Source: Valencia hispanica
Taxonomy: Eukaryota; Chordata; Actinopteri; Cyprinodontiformes; Valenciidae
Reading direction: 5' to 3'
Length of the DNA stretch: 64,000 bases
Assembly (NCBI GenBank): GCA_963556495.2
Contig: OY747704.1
Coordinates: 4,934,001-4,998,000, forward strand
This document shows, one piece after another, positions 11,796-22,357 of this stretch. How positions within the stretch are numbered: position 1 is the first letter of the stretch; each line of letters opens with the position of its first letter. The position numbers were made by a program, and so were the translations under genes. The notes under the pieces are model-generated. The model saw nothing but the letters and a program-made list of their open reading frames with translations, was not told where the DNA came from and ran no database searches.

Positions 11796-12180
11796 ATAAA
11801 ACATGCAGGGATATGTCCAAACTCCGTGGAATCGAGGGCATCTAGCGAGAGAGAGACGGCTGATTTGGTGTTTCAACAATGGAGAAAACGTCTTAGCCCA
11901 GGGACTCTGGACCATATTTTGTTTTGTACAGCAATCTCCGGATCAATTATGTCAGTTGGAAATGAAATGGAAATAATTCATTGTAATATTATATTCAGCA
12001 TGTTAGAGAAAGTTCAGCTGAAAATGTATCACTTTCAAAAAAGTACTGCCTTGCCTGGACATCTTTTAAACCACATGCAGAACAAAGGTCTAGTCTAAAA
12101 AGTAATAAACGATTTATAACATGAGTACATAATCTGTTGTTCTGCAGGCTGATGGACGGTAGAGATCAGCAAAGGTGCAC
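11796..12180. other. No recognised feature
   Basis: The frame at 11766-12098 spans the end of the hAT-type element and has no familiar domain, so I do not treat it as a gene. Confidence 0.3.
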
Positions 12181-12279
12181 AGCAGCAGCACGGCTTGCTC
12201 ACAAATATCTCCTATAAAGCAAGATGTCTCACTCATGCACACAAATAGACACTAAGCAGGATCACGAGAGTGGCTAAAC

Positions 12280-14370
12280 CATGGCTGCTTTTTGAGTACA
12301 AAAAAACCCAGAAAACGTTCCGACCACCGGCCTAGAATAGGCCGGGTGTTCAGGAAACCTCCCGAACCTTCAAATGGCCTGTGTTTCAGCTCAAAATTCC
12401 TGATGACCACGACTGGTCACTGAAGTGTGGTGGCCCAAAATCATTGATATATTGAAACCAATCCTGTTGCGGATACACAGCCATTGGGTGGCGCTAACCC
12501 ACATTCTAGCTCCGACAGGAGAAGAAGAGGACCAGAGGTTATATAAGGCACCGCCGCAGACCTTCACGCCCTCTCCAGTTCTGGCGTTCAGCCAAACAGC
12601 GCCAGGAGAGATCCAATCCTTCCTTCGCTGGCGAGGGAAAAGACGCGAGTTCTGGGAGGAACTCACTCCAATGACGACAAGACTGCTGATCAATCAGGTG
12701 AATCGCAGCCCAGTTGTTTTGAGATAAACCCCACTGTTCCGCCCTGAGCCCTGCTTTCTGAACAGATGCTGCCATGTGGAGCGAACCCCTAACAAGCCAC
12801 TGAATGCAGCAGAACCGCGTCGAGACTGGAGCATTACCCCACCGCAACAAAGCCTGGGACAATGCTATCTTGAACCTGCAGAGAAGGTACTGTGTCAGTG
12901 AACTGAGGTGCAGCTGATCGCTGTTTAGCAAGCCAGAGAGGACGAAACGACGTTCCAAGCTAATGCTACCCGCGATTCAACAGCTATAATCCTCCCATTG
13001 CTAACGGACCGTAGCTGTGGCTAGCCTGCGGGCTAACATTGTTTTGGCTTCGCCCATCATCCACGGAGCAACTTGGAGAACTTTAACCGTTCAATAAGGT
13101 CTGTCTGGGCAGAGGCGAGATTAGGTTAGTTTAAACAGGATTTAAGGGTTGTTTATTTTCACTGTAATTTGTTCTGTTGTGTAAGATTTCTTTTATTGTT
13201 TGGGTACAAACAGCCCAGTCGGCCTGGAGGTTTAAACAGTGATTTTCGAGGTTTCCGATGGAAAGTCGTTTCATATCCTGCAACCTAAGTTACTCAATCC
13301 AACAGTTTTTCTTTGTTTGATCTTTAATAAATGATCTAGAGCGACTTTAAGCAGCACCACGTGAGTTAGCTGCAAGCTACATGCTATAGCGAACCACGTG
13401 GGCCCGCAATTGACTGCCTTTTAATAATGAACAATAAAGACTGCCATTAATGCTATTCAAAATAGAGATTGACTTTAAAACAGATAGTTTAAACACTAAA
13501 ACTAATCTTTTAAGTCATTTTTGAGTCCGCCTTCTTGGTGAGTCTAAATACCATTACGGCCGTTAACGTCAACATAAAGTCTAAATATTAAATTAGATCA
13601 ATCACTGCGGTGACCGATCCATTAAATAGAATCAATTATCTAAAGGTTATTGATTTCTAATTCAGCAAATGGTTTAATGAAACATTGCTTCTTCCAAATA
13701 ATGTTTTTCTTCAGTTCTGCTTTGCATTGTGAATTTGGTGGTTTAAAAAAAACAAACCAGAAAGTGCTGATTAGTCTTAAACTAATCGCAATTAGTTTAA
13801 AAATAACTTAGCTTAATTCCTAACCCTGTTCAATACAAGCCTTGGTCTTTGAGCAAACATATTCATTCTGAACTGTGACATCATTATCAATGTATTGTTT
13901 ATTGTTTCTATTTCTGTGCATTTTTATCACTTTTACTGTTTTACTTCTGAGTGTGAGTTTTGTTATCATTATTATTTTCTTAGTGGTTTAGTTGTGTGTT
14001 ACTAGTTTGGTGAGTTTGTTGATTGACATATGTTAACTGAAAGTGAATTCTTTTTGTAATAAACTCTTGTATTTTGGAAAACCGTTGTTGTTATTTCACC
14101 TACATGTGTAGTAACTTGCTGTTCAGGTACGCCAAGAACTTATTCCTTCATGTATTGTTTAATTACCTCAGCCTTATCAGGCAGGTAATCATAAACATAA
14201 ACTGAGACTGAACAATTTAGCTATTGATATTTATGGAATCCAGGTGGTGCCCCTAAACTTGGTAATTTTTACATAAAATTATTAATCTGATTAATAATTG
14301 CCCTAAGCAATTATTCATAATTATTCATAGCCAAAACCTTAGCCTAAACTATCTGTGGCACAACAAATCC
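12280..14370 (+). mobile_element. LTR-like block (candidate solo LTR)
   Basis: A TATA-like TTATATAAGG at 12539-12548 follows a CCATTGG motif at 12481. AATAAA signals occur at 13326-13331 and 14060. A TGGTGCCC sequence near 14246 resembles a primer-binding site. Such promoter plus poly(A) order suits the U3-R-U5 plan of a long LTR. I see no second copy, no gag or pol, and no defined TG...CA ends, so this is a weak call. A pair of frames around 12391-12958 has no known domain. Confidence 0.3.
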
Positions 14371-14631
14371 CCATGCTCTTACCATGACCTGCCACAAGAG
14401 GCATACCTGAGTAGACTATGCTTTTTTTCCAAGTTTTGTTTAATTTTCAATAGTTCAATAGTAATTTTCAGACTATAGAGCACACCTGAATATAAGCTGC
14501 ATCAGCAAATTTTGAAAAAAAAAATTTTTTTGTACATGTATAGCCCACATTTGAATACAAGCAGGACGTTTTCTTGTTGTAACATGAGATATTTACACTA
14601 ACAGATTGCACACAGAAGATTTTTTTTTATC

Positions 14632-15038
14632 ATCTCCGCTAGGAGGTAAATCTTTCGTGCTCGTCTATTTTTTTGTTTGTCTCTGTTAGCAACATAGCTC
14701 AAAAGGTTATGGATGGATTTTGATGAAAACTACAGGAAATGTCCGCAATGGAACCAGGTAAAACTGCTAACATTTTGGGATTCATCCGACATAAACTGCG
14801 TATCCACCCATCGACCAGCAATGATAACCTCTACTCCTCTCTTGTGTCAGAGAGCTTACAAGTGGCTGCCCTCCCACAGCAGCCCCGAATCTCCGCTCTC
14901 CACTGGAGGAGCACAGCCATGCGTCTAATTAACAGATATTTTATTGGGAAAGTACTGAGAGTTGGAATTAGATAAAAACATGGAGGGGGGTGAGCGCTCC
15001 TTCCAGAAGTCTGCGCTCTCTGGGTGGTTTTCTAGCTT
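14632..15038 (+). repeat. Dispersed repeat with CCTCCGC...GGAGG stem, copy 1
   Basis: It starts with a hairpin-like ATCTCCGCTAGGAGGTAAAT and ends CTGCGCTCTCTGGGTGGTTT. The second copy in lhx2 intron 4 (46552-46765) shares both ends and the internal text GGATTTTGATGAAAACT or its variants. Here about 150 bases at 14787-14940 are unlike copy 2 and look like a further insertion. Confidence 0.6.
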
Positions 15039-16384
15039 TCCTGTTACACCTCAGATGTTTTAATCTTCACCTCAGCCATGGACTCTTCTAATTCCACAAG
15101 TTTGACTTCTACCAAGTCAGGAAATGCTGCTACCCCCTTTGCCTCCCCCTCCCACTTGTCTGTCTCCAAAAGTCAGGTGAAGAGGCAGCTGGAGAAACTG
15201 AACCGGAAAAAGGCTGCAGGTCCAGATGGTGTCAGCCCCAGAGTCCTGAAGGCCTGTGCAGAGCAGCTCTGTGGGATTCTGCAGCACCTCTTCAACCTTA
15301 GCCTAACTCAGGAGAAGGTTCCAGTGTTGTGGAAGACATCCGGCCTTGTTCCAGTACCCAAAAGAACTCACCCATCAGTCTTCAGTGACTATAGACCTGT
15401 TGCCCTGACATCCCACATCATGAAGGTCCTGGAGAGACTCCTGTTGGCACCCCTGAGTAAGCAAACAAGAACGTATCAGGACCCAACTCCACAGCGATAA
15501 GCAGTTTGCTTATCGCTTTGGAGTTGAAGATGCCATCATCCACCTGCTTCAACCAACCCACTGTCATCTGGACAAAGCAGGCAGCACAGTGAGGATCATG
15601 TTCTTTGATTTCTCCAGTGAATTTAACACAATTCAGCCTGATTTGCTTTGTCAGAAACTCCTGAAGACACAGGTGGAGCCCTCAACAATCGCCTGGATCA
15701 ATGACTACCTGACCAACAGACCACAATTTGTGAGACTGAAGAATTGTGTGTCAAACCAGGTGGTCAGCAGCACAGGAGCACCACAGGGGACCGTACTCTC
15801 ACCATTCCTTTTCACTCTGTACACCTCAGACTTCCAGTGCAAATCAGAGACCTGTCATCTGCAGAAATACTCAGATGACTCTGCAATTGTCGTGTGTATC
15901 AGAGCAGACTGTACTTCTTGAGGAAGCTTAGGTCCTTCAAGGTTTGAAGCAAGATGCTGGAGATCTTCTACAAGTCTGTTGTGGAGAGTGTAATCTCTTC
16001 AGCCGTCATCTGTTGGGGTAGCAGCATCAGAGCCAGGGATTTAAATAGGCTAAACAACCTGATAAAGAAGGCTGCTTCTGTTCTTGGGACAACTGTGGAA
16101 CATCTGGAGATGATGATGCAAAGAAGGATTCTTCACAAAATAAAAAAGATGATGGACAACCCTGAGCATCCTCTTTATGAGACAGTCATACAACAACAGA
16201 GCATCTTCAGTCGGAGGCTTCTTCAGTTTCGCTGCAATACAGACCGCTACAGGAAATCCTTCCTGCCCACAGCTATCATCATCTACAACAACTCCTTTAA
16301 GAATTAATTATATGAGCTATACCAACACTTAATTTCCCTCTGGGATCAATAAAGTATTTTTGAATTGAATTGAATTGAATTGAA
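15039..16384 (+). pseudogene. Rex1-like LINE, 5'-truncated reverse transcriptase
   Basis: Frames at 15078-15500 and 15589-15921 carry RT motifs in order: KKAAGPDGVSPRVLK, YRPVALTSHIMKVLERL, FDFSSEFNTIQP (motif A), GAPQGTVLSPFLFTLY (motif B) and YSDDSAIV (motif C, catalytic Asp-Asp). A frame break lies between 15500 and 15589. After YSDDSAIV the sequence jumps to YFLRKLRSFKV, so about 90 residues are missing. The C-terminal frame (15954-16307) reads SVVESVISSAVICWGSSI. It ends in TTTCCCTCTGGGATCAATAA and a GAATT repeat tail. There is no endonuclease domain. It is a dead 5'-truncated insertion in CR1/L2-related style. Confidence 0.85.
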
Positions 16385-17066
16385 TTTAAGATGTGCTTTT
16401 TTTCAAACTCTGCCAAAACATCGGCAGTATTGCTCAACACAACACAACAGTAACATGCTGGGTTAAAAAGTAAAACATACTTTAGCCAACCAGCAAAGTC
16501 ATTGGTCGCTATCGTCCTCTTCCTCTCTAAAGCCACTAAAATGGTCTTCTTCAGTGTTTTTATGTCCTCTGAAAGTTTTTAAACTGACTCAGTTCTTCCC
16601 TCTGCCTCCTCCAACATCTCACCATTGATTCAGTGATGTCAAGCTAACATGCAGTAGCTCTATTCCCTTCTTTGACAACCAGCTCAGTTTCCTTTAACTT
16701 AGAAGCTGCATTTTAATGGATTTATTTGTGTGTTTTCCATGATGAGGGTGTGTGGATGAAAACTACCAGTAGAGTCTTGTTCAGCGCATAATCTTTCCCC
16801 ACATGTCAGTCTCACTTTTGCGGTTCCTGCTCTAATGCCCCCCAGAGGCCATTAGCCAGTAAAAATATAAAAAATTAGCCACCTCATTGTATAGAATGCA
16901 GTGTCCAATGTGTGGGGAAAAAAGTAGCGGTTTGTTGTCTGAAAATTAAGGTATATAACTGCTTTGTGATGCAATGTAAGCTGCATTTTTTCCCATTGGC
17001 CTAATAGAAATAATAGAGCACAGAGCATTTAAAGCATTGCATCAAACCTGCTATGACACGGTTTTT

Positions 17067-17942
17067 ATGCTAAAATGCAGATATAAATAATATATATCCA
17101 TTCTGTTAAAGGAGTCATAACCTAGTATTACCTTGGATACCCACGCTCTATTATAGTCTTTCAGGCCCTTCTAAAAAAGAAAAGTTGAAAAAAAATAAAC
17201 ACAGAGCCCCTCTGACCCTTATTTCTGAAGGCATTATTGTCTCGCGAGATCTGATGCGATACTTTGGCTGTCATGGACGGTCATTGAAATAATGCAAATG
17301 AGGGGTGCGTTGATTGGTGGCAGAAAGGAGGGGGGTTACTCTGACTGTCTTGCTCAGTTAGCCCAACTTAAATTGTAACTAGATTCTAGGTCATTTGTTG
17401 TTTGCAAAGTAGCAGCCATTACCCGTGTTGTCCTTGAAGCTACTACTCCCGCTAGCATACAATAGCCACATTAGCAGTTAGCTGCTGTTTGTTACACACA
17501 GTAGAGCAATAAAAACACAGCCTTACCGTTTCAATTGCCAGCAAGTCTCTGATTGTTGGAATGGCCCCTTTTTCAAAACGGAGCTCGAGTTCGTACTTCG
17601 AATCGGAATTCAGTAATGGCGGCGCTCGACTGAATATGACGGGAAGAGGAGCAGGGCGGGCTTCCTGCAGCATAGGTCTGCGATGTCTATATATGGTACA
17701 TCCTGCGCCGACTTGACGTCAGGTTGGCCAGAAATTAACATCACGTATTTGAGTGCGCGTACACGTGGGCTGGTTGACGAACCCAAGGGTAAACAAATGC
17801 TTCAATTTAAAAAATCGGCTTCCCAGCCAGTGTATAATCGTTAGGCAATCATAACATAAATTTTTTCTCATGGAAAAGTGAAAATTACAGGTCATGACTC
17901 CTTTGATATATATTGTTCTAATTTATATCTGCATTTTAGCAT
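17067..17942. mobile_element. Long-TIR element with GC-rich, promoter-like interior
   Basis: Imperfect inverted repeats of about 50 bases bound the element: ATGCTAAAATGCAGATATAA at 17067 and its complement ending at 17942, continuing to AAGGAGTCAT on each side. The interior contains the palindrome TCTCGCGAGA (17240-17249), an octamer ATGCAAAT (17292-17299), a CCAAT-type motif near 17311 and a full CRE TGACGTCA (17714-17721). A minus-strand frame (17673-17452) ends at a donor-like ACG|GTAAGG. I do not recognise the superfamily. Confidence 0.6.
17452..17673 (-). CDS. Unrecognised short frame within the TIR element
   Basis: The 73-residue frame begins MLQEARPAPLPVIF and contains NSDSKYELELRFEKGAIP and TIRDLLAIETVR. 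After that the text reads into a good donor (GGTAAGG near 17527), so a first coding exon of about 50 residues is possible. No domain is recognised and no following exon could be found. It may be part of the element's lost transposase or a captured gene exon. Confidence 0.25.
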   Translation of the reverse strand: MLQEARPAPLPVIFSRAPPLLNSDSKYELELRFEKGAIPTIRDLLAIETVRLCFYCSTVCNKQQLTANVAIVC

Positions 17943-17999
17943 TTTTTTAAATCATCATGTTGTTGGCATTACCCATCTTTTAGGAGTGTCATAAAATTT

Positions 18000-18118
18000 A
18001 TGGCACCATTATTTTTTATTTTTTTTTTACTTGTTTTTTTGTGTTGTACTGCTCACTTGTGCCTTACATTGCTCTTTGGGGATAAATAAAGTTGTTCTGA
18101 ATCTGAATCTGAATTTCA
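18000..18118 (+). mobile_element. LINE-type 3' tail (TCTGAA repeats)
   Basis: TTGGGGATAAATAAAGTTGT followed by TCTGAATCTGAATCTGAATT is the familiar 3' end of a fish non-LTR retrotransposon. Only the tail remains. Confidence 0.55.
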
Positions 18119-18623
18119 AATAAACAGCTAGTTGTCATTATGGACATGAAATAAAAAAATATGTTTAATAAGGGCATTAAACTATATACAATGAGGTGAA
18201 ACTGCATTTGTACATAACTGTACTGGTTAAGTCTAACATTTCCGTCGTGGCTGAAATGGGATCAAAAACAGACCAAACCTGCACAACTCAACATGTGAAA
18301 CCCTAAAAGTATCTGCTCTGATGTTAAACATCCACCATGCCAACAGTGATGAGTATAAATTTGTTTAGGATGTATATGATACAAATATTTTTATGATATG
18401 GAAAACTCTTACATTGAGATTTTTAAATCAAGTATATTACAGACAAAAATAAATTCAAAATCTGCAATAATATAAGTTGAATGATCCTCAGAGCTGTTCT
18501 GCAGTTGAACAGCTTGTGGTGGAGGGAGATGTTTTATGCTGAATGTCCTAGAGAACCTTGAGAGGACCATGAAAAAAACCATCCATGTACTGGATAATTT
18601 CAATATCCTAACATAATCTTCAT

Positions 18624-18860
18624 CTACAGTGGCTTGCAAAAGTATTCGGCCCCCTTGAACTTTTCCACATTTTGTCACATTACAGCCACAAACATGAATC
18701 AATTTTATTGGAATTCCACGTGAAAGACCAATACAAAGTTGTGTACACATGAGGAGTGGAACGAAAATCATACACGATTCCAAATATTTTTTACAAATAA
18801 ATAACTGAAAAGTGGGGTGTGCGTAATTATTCAGCCCCCTGAAACTGCATTTCTAATTCT
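18624..18860. mobile_element. Tc1-like element end fragment
   Basis: It starts with TACAGTGGCTTGCAAAAGTA and continues with TCGGCCCCCTTGAACTTTTC, the long inverted end of a common fish Tc1 family. A second inner repeat (GTAATTATTCAGCCCCCTGA) follows near 18825. Transposase and the other end are missing. Confidence 0.75.
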
Positions 18861-19109
18861 ATTCATAAACACATACGGTATTTGTGTGTAGGACTCTACA
18901 TCAAATTAAACAGAAAACTTTTTATGTATAGAAGACACAGCAAGGACTAACAATAGGCTGAATTATGATCTGTTAATAGAAATACATGACCTTTACTTTA
19001 ACATAACTTGGTAAACATGTTTGGTTGTATTTTAATGCATTTCTATTTCCATTGAAAGGTTTGTCCCACTAATTGGTTTTAATTGTTGGTAATACCCCTG
19101 TGTCATTTT

Positions 19110-19420
19110 TCTGTAGGTCATCCCGACATGTGGCTGAGGAGGTGCCTTTTTTATTGATGTGACAGCTCTAAATTGAGAACCTTTGGCGGAGTGTCAAAGC
19201 CTAATTAATCACTCTAATTTCATCTCTCCATGCGTCTTTCTAGGCACTGAGTGAATGGAATCAGAGAGAGCTGTCTGCACATTAGCAGAGCCTCCTCATA
19301 CTAATTAGCTGCTAGCCCTGAGATGGAGAGGCCCTCAGGGCGGGAGGAGAGGGGCCGGAATCAGTCTAAATGGCTACATAATGACCAAGTGAATAGGAAT
19401 CAGATCCCAGCTCATTTTAT
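19110..19420. promoter_or_regulatory. Candidate conserved enhancer 3' of lhx2
   Basis: This stretch has no repeat character and contains closely spaced sites of homeodomain type (CCTAATTAATCACTC near 19199, ACTAATTAGCTGC near 19300), a TGACAG Meis/TALE-type site near 19160 and CTAATTTCATC. Such density is common in developmental gene deserts. Conservation has not been tested. Confidence 0.3.
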
Positions 19421-19796
19421 TTGTATATTACATTCAAGTTGTTCACCTCAATTTCAACCCCTCCCACTCCTTTCCAGACAAATTAATGTTGTTTCTCCAA
19501 AGTAAGGTATTGGGACAACAGCCCTGTTCCTCATTTATCTGATCCTCAACTATCGACAGCATTATCTTATTTTGAAATGATGAAAATAGTCATATCACCT
19601 GCAACAGCATAATGACACCTGAAAAATATTTAGGTATTTCCATACTGAAAAAGTGAAAGGTTTGAACATTTAATTAAATGAACTTTAAGTTTTTTTTTAT
19701 TACCAGTTTAAACCACCACCATTTTTGTACTACTAAGCGCACCTGAATATAAGCCACACCAGCTAAATGTAAAAAAACCCAAAACATTTATAATCA

Positions 19797-20372
19797 TTAA
19801 ATCAATCAATCAATCAATCCAATTTTATTTGTAGAGCATGTTTTATGATAAAATCGGCACAACATGATAAAAACAGAAAAAGAAAAACCACGAAATCAAT
19901 CATACACAACTAGTTAAATTCTCAGCACACACAAGACACATACACACCCAGTCCCCCGCCCCTTCACTGTCAAATCACTGCTCAACCCATTCCTATCTCT
20001 TTAAGTGAACATACAAAATAAATAAACATCTACAATGATACCACTGTCAGAAAACAATATTTGGGAGATCCATCCACACTGGAAGCCACCCCACAGCCAC
20101 AGAAGAGTCACCACAGGTACAGGGCAGGCAGGTGACCACAGCACAGCCATAAGGCTGCAGTGCAGAGCCCCGCCCACCACGACAAAAGCGACCCCAACGG
20201 CAGCGACCTCCACGGCTAAACTGGAAGGGTTTCCAACGTGAAGGATCCCCATGAAGGAAACACTGGAGCTAGTCTGTATAAATCAATTCGTAAAAACACT
20301 TCAGTGGCACAAAATACCAATAATAATAATAATAATATAACAAAGAAATAGATAAATAATAATAATTGAAAA

Positions 20373-20435
<63 letters not shown>

Positions 20436-20575
20436 AGATTAAGATAAGATGAAATAAATAAAATAACTCAATTAAAAGCCAAGCTAAAAAGGTAGGTCTT
20501 GAGTTTACTTTTAAAAATATCAGCAGTTTCTGTGGCCCTGAGGTTCTCTGGGAGGCTGTATGTTCTGTGCATTTC
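19797..20575 (-). mobile_element. L2-like LINE 3' fragment
   Basis: ATCAATCAATCAATC then CCAATTTTATTTGTAGAGCA is the reversed 3' tail of an L2-type LINE. The far end near 20480-20570 (AAGGTAGGTCTTGAGTTTAC) is the complement of the usual C-terminal FKSKLKTYLF-like coding text. An AAAT microsatellite expanded in the middle. Confidence 0.65.
20371..20435. repeat. AAAT tetranucleotide microsatellite
   Basis: About sixteen AAAT units lie in tandem within the L2-like fragment. Confidence 0.95.
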
Positions 20576-20782
20576 TAGGCCACACCTGAATATAAGCCGC
20601 ACATTTTCAGGTTGTTACATGAGGTATCTACACCAATAGAAGGAACATGAAAGATTTTTTGTGTGTTTTAAGACGGGCGTTATTTTCAAACTCTGCCTGA
20701 AAATCGGCAGTACTGCACCAACACAACACAACATTGACATGCCTGGTTAGAAAATAAAACATACTTTAGCCTGCCAGGAAAG

Positions 20783-21088
20783 TCATTGGTCGCTATCTTC
20801 CTCTTCCGCACTAAAGCCACTAAAGTCGTTTTCTTCTCTGTCTGTATGACCTCTGAAAATCATTTGTTGATCTGTTATTTCTGCTGCTGTGGGCACCTTT
20901 TTGCGATGATCAGTGACGCCACTCGCTGCTGAAAGGGATGTGATATGTGACTGTCTCCGCTTGTGTTCCAGCTCAATTTCCTTTAACTTAAAAGCTGAAT
21001 TATATGCATTTCTTTTTGTTTCCCATGATGACGGTGTGTGCTTTAAAACTACCCGCAGTGTCTTCTTTGACGCATAATCTATCCCCAC
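20783..21088 (-). pseudogene. Pogo-like transposase deletion remnant
   Basis: The 101-residue frame opens MGIDYASKKTLRVVLKHTPS, then NAYNSAFKLKEIELEHKRRQ, and ends TDREENDFSGFSAEEEDSDQ. The AFKLK segment resembles the N-terminal HTH start of pogo/CENP-B-like transposases, and the acidic end resembles their C-terminus. The DDE domain is absent. The assignment rests on short motifs. Confidence 0.45.
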
Positions 21089-21364
21089 ATGTCTGTCTCA
21101 CTTTTACGCTTCCTGTTGGAAGGCTAAATCTATAAATTAGCCCCATCGTTGTATAGGCAAGGCAAGGCAAGGCAATTTTATTTGTATAGCACACTTTCAA
21201 CAACAAGGTGATTCAAGGTGCTTTACATGATTAGGGGTAAAATAAAAACAGCATTAAAACACAAAGCATATAAAGTAAAAACAGCAATAAAGGAAGAAGC
21301 ACACACAGATATTTCAAGGCATTAAACAGCAAGAAACATAAACAAAACATGATATATGAAAACA

Positions 21365-21730
21365 TTACTCAAATGCAGCTCTAAACAGATACGTTTTTAG
21401 TTGTGATTTAAAAGAACTCAGTGTTTCAGCAGCTTTGCAGTTTTCTGGAAGTTTGTTCCAGATTAGAAGAGCATAGAAACTGAAAGCTGCTTCTTCGTGT
21501 TTGGTTCTAATTCTAGGTATGTTGAGTAGACTGGAACTAGAGGACCTGAGTGGTCTGGTGGGTTGGTATAGTAAAAGCATATCTTTAATATACTTTGGTG
21601 CTAAGCCATTCAATGATTTGTAAACTAGTAAAAGTATTTTGAAGTCTATTCTCTGAGCTACAGGGAGCCAGTGTAAGGACTTTAGAACTGGGGTGATGTG
21701 CACTACTTTCCTGGTTCTAGTGAGGAACAC
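21365..21730 (-). pseudogene. L2 ORF2: C-terminal domain
   Basis: The frame reads RKVVHITPVLKSLHWLPVAQ, FKILLLVYKSLNGLAPKYIK and later FSFYALLIWNKLPENCKA to LKTYLFRAAFE. This is the conserved region after the RT in L2/Maui LINEs. Confidence 0.85.
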
Positions 21731-21851
21731 GAGCAGCAGCGTTCTGGATCAGCTGCAGCTTTCTGATTGACTTTTTAGGCAGACCTGTGAAGACGCTGTT
21801 GCAGTAATCAATCCGACTAAAGATAAACGCATGGATGAGTTTTTCGAGGTC

Positions 21852-22292
21852 CTATTGCGACATCATACCTTTGATCCTAAAGATGTTCTTCAGGTGATAG
21901 AAAGCTGACCTTGTTATTGCCTTTATGTGACCCTGGAGGTTCAGGTCTGAGTCCATTACTACACCTAGACTTCTGGCCTGATCAGTAGTTTCTAGCTGTA
22001 TTAACTGAAGCTGTGTGCTGACTCTTGATCGTTCCTCTTTAGGTCCAAAAGTAATTACTTCTGTTTTGTTTCTATTCAGCTGTAGAAAGTTATGGCACAT
22101 CCATCCATTGATTTGCTCGATGCATTTACTTAGGGTTTGAATTGGTTCAAAGTCACCAGGCGACATCGTAATGTAAAGGTGAGTATCATCTGCATAGTTA
22201 TGGTAGCTAATCGTGTTGGTTGTTATAATCTGGGCTAGTGGGAGCATGTAGATATTAAATAGGAGGGGCCCTAAGATGGAGCCCTGGGGCAC
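21852..22292 (-). pseudogene. L2 ORF2: reverse transcriptase, C-terminal half
   Basis: The frame opens with [17 protein letters not shown] (motif B) and contains [12 protein letters not shown] (motif C with two catalytic Asp), then [17 protein letters not shown] and [16 protein letters not shown]. It is separated from the first half by about 65 bases with a frame break. Confidence 0.88.
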
Positions 22293-22357
22293 GCCACATG
22301 AGATTTCTGTTCGTTCTGATGAAAAGTTTACTATTGAAACAAAGAAGTCCCTGTTCT

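Larger units (their letters stand above)
14463..16953 (-). mobile_element. Pogo-like non-autonomous element, copy A, interrupted
   Basis: The left part 14463-14631 (GCACACCTGAATATAAGC) and right part 16385-16953 together match copy B at 19725-27112. Shared text includes CAAACTCTGCC, AACACAACACAAC, AAACATACTTTAGCC, GTCATTGGTCGCTATC and CCCCACATGTC. The two parts are separated by a 1.75-kb insertion (14632-16384). The decayed coding remains are on the minus strand and equivalent to those of copy B. Confidence 0.65.
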
